This document shows positions 43,727 through 64,000 of a stretch of DNA of 64,000 bases, one piece after another (positions within the stretch are counted from its first letter, which is position 1; every line of letters begins with the position of its first letter). Origin of the DNA: Tachypleus tridentatus (lineage: Eukaryota; Arthropoda; Merostomata; Xiphosura; Limulidae). Both the position numbers and the translations under genes were made by a program. The notes beneath the pieces are model-generated. The model worked only from the letters and a program-made list of their open reading frames with translations. It ran no database searches and was not told the origin of the DNA. The stretch is from the NCBI RefSeq assembly GCF_004210375.1, contig NC_134827.1, positions 106,749,285-106,813,284 on the forward strand, read 5' to 3'.

Positions 43727-46700
43727 ACATTTTACTTTTATAGTGAAATATTCCACTGTATCTGTGGAATTCAGGTTTGAGAGACGGATCGCGCATCACT
43801 TGCTCCAAGTGCTTTAATTGTCACTCTGTCCTGGACGCTATTCCAGGCAGAGTCACTTTGTGTGTGACCAGTCTCTTGGGCCTTTGTACGCAGTTTTGTG
43901 GCATTGGAGGTGACCTTCCCACAGCATCCTACATCAGTGTGAGTAAACCTCTTCGGTATATGTTTTTTTTTTTTAACCATCAGATCACCGGTTTGTTTAA
44001 ATAACCTTCGCGTCATGTGATGACCATGTCTAGTTTCATGGTTAACACATTTGTATTTTAGCCTATTTATAATACAACGCTTATTGCATTTTGTAGGACA
44101 AAATGTCTAAAATAAAAGAACTGAGTGAAATCGCTCGTTTTCTCCAGCAGTAATTAGTGGAAATTACTTGGAGAAATAATTTGGAAACGTGAAATGTATA
44201 TTAAAAATAAGAGGGAATCCTCAATAGCCGCGGCACTTGAATTTTTTTAGACAGTATTAGAATAAATTAATACAGGAAATCTTGGGCGTGATCAAATACA
44301 TCAATCAAAATTGTTTAACCTCCCGAGTCCAAAACTGTAATCATGTCTCAAAAACGGTCAAGAGATGACGGAGTTATACGCTACAAGTTTGAACTTGAAA
44401 ACAAACTCGGAACTATTCTATGAGCCGTTATTCCGTGGTTGAAAAAGCAAAAAAAAAAAAAATATATAAGGTCTTTCTAGGGTTAAGGCACCAAAACTAT
44501 TGTGTGTCAAGTTTAACTACAAGTGAAGTTTCCAGTAACAGTGAATGTAGGGGAATTTTCTAAGATAACGCCAGTTTTATTACGTTCCCATCTTGACCTT
44601 GTAGGTAAATTTCTTGTCTGCTTCTTATGTTTTAAACACGGTACAGTTCAAGATCTGATGCTGCTTTAACAGTTTCTGCATTTCATGTAATATCTGTATT
44701 ATTTTTTTTTATCTTTAGGTAAGTTTTCAAGTGCGCATTTCTCAAAATCAAGTCCATTTCAGATGTTCACGTGGATGGTTGTAAACTTAATAACTTAGGC
44801 TGTATAAAAACTAGTTGTTAACATGGAGTTGATATTGTACATGGGACAATTACTAATTTTACTATTAGTTTATAATATATCTTTATTTAGTTATATTCAC
44901 GTAATTTTTTCCAAGTTTTCTTACAGTTTTTGCATTTACTAGTTGCATCCCAGTGAATATGAGCTAAACCTTTTATTTAAGTAGAGGTTGCTCACTGTAA
45001 CAGTTATAGAAGCTTATATGATTTTGTATTTGGGTCTGTCCACTCCTAGGGTGAGAGCAAGTCCATTTGAAGAAGTGATACAGATAATTGTACAAATTGA
45101 AATTGGCGTATTTTGGGGTTAGTTGTTTGTTTTTTTTTCACATTGAATGTGCTATATGAAATGGTGACTTGTACAGCTTAGGATTATTGTATACTGTGTA
45201 TATATTTCAGGGGTTACATTTCGATTAGGTTATGTTCATTTGTGTTGTTTTGGGCGATGTTTTATGGCTTGGTCTTTTTTCGTTTGGGGGGGGGGGTTGA
45301 GAAATTGACTAGGTTGTATTCATGCTAAGATCTCTTGTTTGTATAAACTCATCTGTGCTCGTGTTGTTTTTGTCCACTTTCTTTAGTTCTTCGCGTAGTG
45401 TCCCAGGATTTACCGTGTATTTAGTCCTTGATGTGTTGCAACTGTTATCTTTGACCCATGACCTAACACTCAGTGGTATCAGAGTTAATCAATTTGTTAT
45501 TATTTACATAAAAAAATATAACTGTCCTTTTTGAAACTCCCACCCAGTTTAGGAGTTTCTTTGGAGTACCATCTTTCAAATATTCATCGATTTTGTTGTG
45601 TGCTTCACTTGTTAGAGGTCAAAACACAAGTTTCTCTGTATCTGCATATAATTATAAAATGATATAAATTACGATATAAACTAATGATTTCCTTTAGTTA
45701 CGTTGTTACTTGTAAAATACTAACTCTTAAAACTTCCTGTTTCATTCAAGACCGCCACAGATGACGTCAGACATTAGATTTTAATAATCAACAGCAATCT
45801 ATATCAGTACAAGGTTCAGTAAAATCTTTACCTGCTACTAATAGTGTGAACATGACCTTTACGCAAAAGATACGTATCCTAAACTGCAATTTCCCTGTAT
45901 GTCTTTATTTATGTACATCACTGCACGAAGATCAAGACAAACACTTGACGTCCAATATGGCGGAATATTCAGACCATGTGCCTTAGTGACCTCAGTACAA
46001 TACTTCGTGTCGTGTACTTGTTCGACTTTAGGGAAGTTGCTACGTTATTTTTACTGTAACGTCCTCAACGTAATCAAAGTGTTTTATAATAAGAGTTACG
46101 TTTTAAGAAGTTTAACCCTGGGGTGGCTACTAATGCTCGTGAAAAATATATAAGCTTGAATGTTAACCCTTTGTCCACAGAATGGAAGTTTCTTAGTGTC
46201 TCGCTGTTCATGTCAAATCTAGAAATAAAACACGACAAAGAGTGTTTTTTATCAATATAACTTTATTCCCTGTAAGTAAAGGTTTTTTGTTTTGTTTTTT
46301 AAGGGTACTGACATATGGATGGCCACGTGCATTCTGTTTGTTTTCGCAACATCAATGGACTTCGTTGTTGTGACGTTTTTGGACAAACGAAGACATCTTT
46401 TCTTCCGAAGTCAAATAAAAACAACAAAGAAAACTCTTCTGTTCGTCTGAATACGGATTTGGTTCCACGGTAAGAATACTGGTTTAACGTTCGGGACAAA
46501 AGTCACACCAGTTTCCAGATGTAGAATATTTTCGCGGATCACTGTTTAATTTAGTCATCTTGGAATTGAAACCGGAGAGGGTATACAAATAGCATTTTAA
46601 ATCTATCTTTTGCCTGTTGCAAGTTACTGCTTAGGAATTTTCCCGAAAAATTAAATGGGGGGGGGCTGATATCAGTGCTACAATAATTTAGTATTTTTCT

Positions 46701-46984
46701 ATAAAGTTGGTACGTGTAAAATTTGTTTAGACAGAAACGTGTGAAAATGTGATTTTTTATCACACAGCAAACTATTTTGTTGTATAGTGCCCGTTATTGC
46801 AAGCTATCTTGTTGTATAGTGCCCGTTATTACAAAAGCTTCTCGAATAATATTTTAATTTTTTTTTGGTTATCAGGAAATTTTTATTAATTTAAGAGATT
46901 GATTTTGTGTCTGTTGGCTAAGCCACCAATTTCACCGTTATCCAAGACTTTGTTTGGTTAATAAAATAATTATTAATTAAGGGT
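43727..46984. other. Intergenic, nothing firm
   Basis: Open frames of 60-84 codons occur on both strands (43771-44016, 45322-45534, 45899-46153, 46299-46499) but none shows a family I recognise. A G11 run lies at 45288. The segment 46780-46845 repeats TTGTTGTATAGTGCCCGTTA twice. Confidence 0.4.
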
Positions 46985-47036
46985 GTCTGGCATGGCCGAG
47001 TGCGTAAGGCGTGCGACTTGTAATCCGAGGGTCGCG
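46985..47036 (+). mobile_element. SINE family A head only
   Basis: TCTGGCATGGCCGAGTGCGT to GAGGGTCGCGG is the first 50 bases. The body is absent, the reverse of the usual 5' truncation. Confidence 0.75.
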
Positions 47037-47528
47037 GAATAATGGTGGCTGTTGTACAAAAACACGTGTAGACACCGAAGTCTTTCGTCTTCGCACACAT
47101 TGTAATTCTGGGGTTATTTTGTAATTTGTTTCCCAGTTTTAGGGGGGGATAAATCCTGAGTAAACATAACTGAATACCATTTATTTATTCCTTTTTAATA
47201 CATATACTGAATTGGTTAAGAAAACTTTTGCAATTAAAAAAATCCATCGTTTTGAGGGAGGGGCGCAGTACTCTATAACAGTTAAGCCTGAAGTACAACT
47301 TACGAAACACTAGTGTTCTTAGTTTGAGAACGAAGTCACGTTTTTCAGGAATATGCAGTTATACGAGTTGCGTTTTACAATTATCACCAATTGAATAATT
47401 AGTGATAATAAAATGTGAACTTAGAAGTACACGTGACCAATCTTTGTCATCAGTTGTCATTGGAATTCCCACAGTCCAGCGATGACAAAATGATCTCGCC
47501 GAAAGAGGTCGTTTCTCGCTCTGCTTGG

Positions 47529-47767
47529 ATGGCTCGGCATGGCAAGCGTGTTAAGGCGTTCGACTCGTCGCACCAAACATGCTCGCCCTTTCAGCCGTGG
47601 GGGCGTTATAATGTGACGGTCAATCCCACTATTCGTTGGTAAGAGAGTAGTCCAAAAGTTGGCGGTGGGTGGTGATAACTAGCTGCCTTCCCTCTAGTCT
47701 CACTGCTAAATTAGGGACGGCTAGCGCAGATAGCTCTCGAGTAGCTTTGCGCGAAATTCAAAACAAA
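47529..47767 (+). mobile_element. SINE family A lacking its B box
   Basis: The head runs ATGGCTCGGCATGGCAAGCG to GTTCGACTCG and then jumps to TCGCACCAAACATGC. About 30 bases holding the B box are missing, between repeated TCG triplets. Body and tail are very well preserved, so the deletion is probably recent. Confidence 0.9.
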
Positions 47768-50530
47768 TGCATAGCCTGGAATGTGGCTTCGCAGCACGAC
47801 AATCACCGATGGTTCAAGTCAGAGGTTAATTTTGAAGTTAACATATATAGGCTACATGTATATTATGTAAAAGTAAGTATTATTTAAAGAGTTAACATTT
47901 GAATCTCAAGGAAGGAAATAATTACAAACAGCAAGACGAACCACGTGATGAAACAAAACATTTATGACACGAAACGAGCCTTAATCACAAGCTACAGAAC
48001 CAACATGGTCATCAGAACACAGGCTACAGTGTGGGATGTGTATTTTGATTTTTGGAGGAGGCTGGAGAAGTAGAGCCCACGTAGCGGTGAGGATATACCA
48101 TCTATCATGATTGGTCTTATACCAGTTTAAACTGGTCTCTTGCACTAGTAACAGTACCTCATTAATTTGAGTTGTATAATGGGCTGAAATGGTGAACGCA
48201 AGAGATATGGTTTTTTCTAAATCGTCACCTTCTCAGTGGTAGGGATTTTTTTTGTGGAGAAATCTCCCAGATTGATTACCCGCATCTTGCTTCCTTATCT
48301 TATTTTACTATTTTTTTCCTCATCTGCGAGGCTTTGCTAACAGAGGGTAGGACTGCTAAACAGTGCACCACACCAGTGGGGTCCTGTTTCTGCATTCACT
48401 TCCAAAAACCAGGACACGTTATATCCAAAGTTTATTCAAGATGCGATGAGAAAATTCACAAGCATTCAAGTCAAGTTTAATTTAAATTTTAAAATCAGCT
48501 TTGTGAGTTTTACGTCTTGCCAACTGAAAGCCATGAGTGAGAAGTTCTAGGCCTCGTTGGAGGTGATTCTATGTTAACTTTTTAACCAGAATCTAACAAA
48601 GTACACACCCAGCTAGCTAGCATATTTACAACACGGATCCCATTGATGAGAAGGGAGGGGGGAGGGAAAACCCCGCCGCTAATGGATATATAACAAGCAA
48701 AATAGGCCAAACCAGTAAATGCTCTGTATTATTAATCCGAATATGAAAAGCTTGCATCTTCTATGGGACTCAAATGTTTGGACGACGCGAGAGTTAAACT
48801 TACAAACACATTAGGGAATATTTCTAAACCTTCCGTAACATCAAGATTATATTTCTTTGACAAATATATTGTTCTGTAATTTAGAAAACAATATTGTAAC
48901 TGAGACTGTTAATCAGACATGCACAAACTTAATTTATAATGTTATTACTCAAGAACAGTTGTAGCTATCGGAAGATCTGAAACGGCCATCATATTGAGAA
49001 ATAACATGCAGAAGCCAGTGTCACTACACTTTAAACTCCAATAAAATTAACAATACGTCTTTATATATCAAACGAAATTCATGATGTGAAATTTTGATAT
49101 TTTTAAGTCAATCCACCCACTTTTTAAAAGGGAGTGCAGCAGAGGTCCACTTACTGACATTTCACTTATTTTATTCTATAACGTTAACCCTACTGAGAAT
49201 AATAAATATAATCATTTGAAATGCAGATAAATTTACTAAAAACCGTTGTAAGTTTACATTTATTTCATCTTTAATTGAATGCTGTTCTCATACCTTCTCC
49301 TAAATTTGCGTGTTTCAATATTTATAGTAATTTTAAAGGAGTTTTTTTTTTAAAAAAAACATAACAGATAAAAGGTGGCGTCAGGGCTCGTTGTTTTTTA
49401 TAAATTTTGTCAGGATAAAAGTTACAACTTCACGACAATACATATCTTGTAATATACTTCACATTTGTCGAAGTAGTTACAGAACAACTAGTCCTAGGTA
49501 TTCCAAGTATTTTATTTATGAAATTAGCAACATGTTTTTAAACTGACCACAAAAGAATGTAGAAGTTCCTGTACAAAATGATCGATGTTGAAAGTAGGCT
49601 TAAGTCTTATTTTATTGGATTGAAACTCTATATAGAACTATCTTTAACGTTATGTTTCAATTAGGCTTAAACTTTGTTTATTGGATTGATTACATAAAGA
49701 TCCCCTAATGTATTCTTTGGTGTTATTAGGTTCGAACTGTATTAACCTAAGCTATAACATTTCTAGTGAGTTCTATACATAATAAATTAGTTCTTTTTTG
49801 TGGGTAGGGGTAACAATGTGTTTTTGTAGCTTCAAATTTGAAATGTAAGCCTTTCTCAACTGGTCTATTCAAACAATTTGATCTGTAACCCTGAATGTTG
49901 TTTAACGCACATAGGTTGACAAGACGTTGTTGGTAAAATAATTTATTTGGGAATGGCAGAACATATTTACCCATAAGAAATAGCTTCTTTTTTTATATAA
50001 GTTATGGGGTAATATGGTTTTATTGACAATAGAAAATGTTTTGAGCCCCAGTCACAAGTTCCCTTTTTAATGGAAGCACAACCTGCAGGACTGAAAACTA
50101 TTTTTAATAACAGGAGTTCCGTGTAATTTCCACAGCTTCCTTCAAAGGATAAATTATTATAAATGCACTGTTGTCTGTCATGTGGTTTCCAATAATGCGT
50201 TATCAAAATGGTCTCCTTAGCTAATGAGTAATTGCTGTATGTGACTTATGTTTATAGATGATTACTAGTATAAACCTTTATATTAGTTGTGTCCACATTT
50301 GTTGACCGCCAATAGGGACTGTTCCTTTCAAAGTACAATAATAGCACATAAAACTACAAGATGGATCATTTCAGATATAAGAATGATTCGATATTTTCTC
50401 GTGACGCCAATAGATAAAGTTTAGAATTTTTTAAATTCTGTGGTTTAACTTTATCTGTAAAACTAAGGGTATGAATATAACCTGTCATGGAATACTCTTT
50501 CAACAAAGGCTATAGTACCTTCCACGTGTG
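47768..50530. other. Intergenic, nothing recognised
   Basis: The segment 47930-48480 has more balanced base composition and may be an old transposon, but I cannot place it. The rest is AT-rich. Confidence 0.4.
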
Positions 50531-50640
50531 TGTTTTCTTGTAGCAAAGCCACATCGGGCTATCTGTCGAGTCTACCGCGGGGAATCGAACCCCTGATTTT
50601 AGCGTTGCAAGTACGTAGACTTACCGCTGTATCAGCGTAA
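50531..50640 (-). mobile_element. Short SINE family B, well preserved
   Basis: TAGCAAAGCCACATCGGGCT, ACCGCGGGGAATCGAACCCC, GTACGTAGACTTACCGCTGT. This is the reverse of the family B order with intact B box. Confidence 0.82.
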
Positions 50641-51399
50641 AGTTGCACAACCCGTATATATTTGATGTAGACACTTCAACGTTCTCGTGTTATTAAACCA
50701 AAGATAGTGTCCATGTTTCACTCTAACTTGTTTTATGTTCTTAGACATGAAATTTGGAATTGACGCTCGCTTCTGGATGAAACTTTTCACTAGTTAACTG
50801 AATTACAAAATAAAAACTCTGTAGTCCAACGTTTTTCAAATGTTAAATAGTAATAAGTTCCGATTGAAACAACCAGTAAAAAACCAGTAAAATCTTAGCA
50901 AATTTAGTGTGTACACTTACTTAGAAGTGAGAAACTAAAGATGGACTCTTGCTGAAGGAAGAGTGAAGTTCAAGTCATAGTATAACTTAAAGATGTGAAC
51001 TCGTGACCGCAATTGCATGGTCCAAAAGCCTGTATGTCGCATACAGTATCAGTGATAACTTTAAGTACGTTAATATATGTTCATATGGAACGTCATTTCA
51101 TTATGTGAGATTCATATATTTCTTAAATGTTGTCTAATTAAAGACAATAAACACTTACAAACACAGTTCTGTTTATTCTGTACGTATTACTAAACAATAA
51201 CAAAACTTGGAACTTTAAAACTGCATGATAAAGAAGTCTAAATACAAGTCCTGTTACTTGTTTAAAAAGTTATACCGATAACTAAAGCCACCTATTGGCA
51301 ACTGAGAGAACTAATCTTTAAAAATGGAATAACTCGTTTCCGTACTCCAGTTCTAACTACCGGGTATTGGAAGTTAATAGTTCTTGAAAGAGAAAAATG
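50641..51399. other. Intergenic, nothing recognised
   Basis: AT-rich DNA between a SINE and the presumed end of the Pgk transcript. Confidence 0.4.
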
Positions 51400-51999
51400 C
51401 ATAATACTTTATTATCCACAAGATGGCCTGCAGTTCATTTTCAGGTAACGCGAATAGAGAAACAATCTCTGACTTAAGCAATAAAAGACAGACTACTTAA
51501 AAACCAAATATATGGAAATGATTACGAAAATAAATCTTAAGATAATAACTCAGATTCTGGTCTGTATTACAAATCAACATACTTGTATACTGTATTTGGT
51601 GAAAGTACGTTCGTTACTGTTGGAGCTTATGGTAAACTTTGTCAGAAATGTGTAACTACAGTTGTAGTTTTCACTTTTGAAAGAACTAATTGTATTTAGA
51701 GAAGTAGCTATAAGTATATTCTTCATTCAATATACACATTTTCCAATTTAATTTTAAACAGTAAATGGTAACATTCCACTTATTAAGACTAAAGAGTTGG
51801 AAAAAAGCAATCCACTATGGAACACAAGATAAAATGTCACTCATGAGCACAAAGTGGACAGTTTGTGCAGCAGGAATCAGCAAGCTAACAGTAACTTTTA
51901 GCCAAGCATGTGTGAATTTCAAGCTTTGGTGTTAAACTTTCCACTAGCAAGTTGCACAGAAAAGAAACAATATGAAGACAGCATCATCTGTCCTGATCC
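51400..51999 (-). promoter_or_regulatory. Probable Pgk 3' untranslated region and candidate poly(A) signals
   Basis: DNA just past the stop codon shows no other feature. On the minus strand ATTAAA lies at 51752-51747 and AATAAA at 51413-51408, giving 3' UTRs of roughly 250 or 590 bases. Nothing in the sequence decides between them. Confidence 0.35.
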
Positions 52000-63325
<11,326 letters not shown>

Positions 63326-64000
63326 CTGTAACGAAGACAAGTCAACACCGCTGAAGAAAATTACATTTTAAACCTTCTAAAAAAGGACATCAAATTTCAG
63401 CAAAGAATCCACTGATCGTGGACAAAACTATTAATTTATTGCTGTATTCTAGAAACATTAAAATATGCAAGTTTTTACATAAGTTACTGTATATATATTA
63501 CTCCCACTACTGATTACATTACTTTTTGTGTAATAAATACATATTGGCACTGTTTTCTTACATTACAAAGTTGTTTTAAAGAGAAGTAACAGTTCAATAT
63601 TTAAGTACTGAAAGGTGCACAGATTTGTGAAAAACAGTTATTTTCTTGGTAAACATATTCAGAAATGGTTTTTAAAAACACAAACAAGACACCAGGAAAA
63701 GACACGAGTATCTTTTATTTAAATACTTGGAACAAGAGAAAAGGTATTCCATGTACCAAATACTTCAAATAATAAAAACATACAGCTTTATTTATTTATT
63801 ACTTTACGCTTCATAATAATTGTTTTTCATTTCTTTAACCAACGTTAACCAATGAAGTTCCTTTTTTTTTTGTTAACTTCAACCAGAAAGCTTTTTTTTT
63901 CACTTTATTTGCATCAGCAGAACTGTGCATTTGTCAAGTCACCAAAACCAGTTTAGCACTACCAGTTTTGTGTCAACATAAATAAAATGAATACAAAGCT
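63326..64000. other. Pgk intron (5' side), exon upstream not seen
   Basis: AT-rich with several T runs. I find no piece of the first 85-90 Pgk codons up to 64000, so the preceding exon lies outside. Confidence 0.6.

Noticed and set aside
43771..44016. 81-codon minus-strand frame with basic stretch
   Set aside because: The plus strand is open over the same bases and there is no recognisable family. Likely chance.
45288..45298. G11 run as a regulatory signal
   Set aside because: A single homopolymer without partner motifs; also prone to sequencing error.

Overview
The window is animal nuclear DNA: AT-rich, intron-containing, crowded with tRNA-derived SINEs, dead transposons and long minisatellite arrays. 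No bacterial, organellar or CRISPR feature is present. The phosphoglycerate kinase exons, mariner, Jockey-like LINE and SINE set point to an arthropod. The dominant SINE resembles one I associate with horseshoe crabs, but that is from memory and unproven.

Layout. Positions 1-10689 are a head-to-tail duplication of about 5.55 kb. Each copy has a 44/47-bp satellite array followed by about 2.8 kb of single-copy DNA with several SINEs; copy 1 lacks its left end. Copies differ mostly by one-base homopolymer changes, and the junction cuts a SINE. Positions 10690-22000 hold scattered SINEs, a 49-bp minisatellite (14424-16618), a degenerate 50-67-bp array (16884-17350) and an intact MITE with 30-bp inverted ends (21233-21641). 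Positions 21950-22260 look promoter-like, with CTCF-like and NRF1-like motifs. Positions 23120-24190 are a dead mariner (D34D residues visible), followed by minisatellites of 39 bp (24224-24477), 54 bp (25024-25630), 27 bp (28857-32828, about 147 units) and 38 bp (33189-35315). Positions 35316-51999 are mostly unrecognised intergenic DNA with SINEs, a mariner end and two hammerhead-like repeat cores.

The one confident gene is phosphoglycerate kinase on the minus strand (51.7-63.3 kb). Nine exons encode about the last 327 residues of a roughly 416-residue enzyme; the first 85-90 residues lie beyond 64000. Splice phases agree throughout. The penultimate exon lacks one G in a G run, which I read as a probable sequencing error. 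The introns hold a SINE, a foldback element with a hammerhead-like core, a Jockey-like LINE with its reverse transcriptase catalytic box deleted, and a 56-58-bp array that duplicates an exon's 3' splice site about seven times.

Apart from this glycolytic gene the window is repeat-driven. The long open frames in the minisatellites are artefacts of unit lengths divisible by three.
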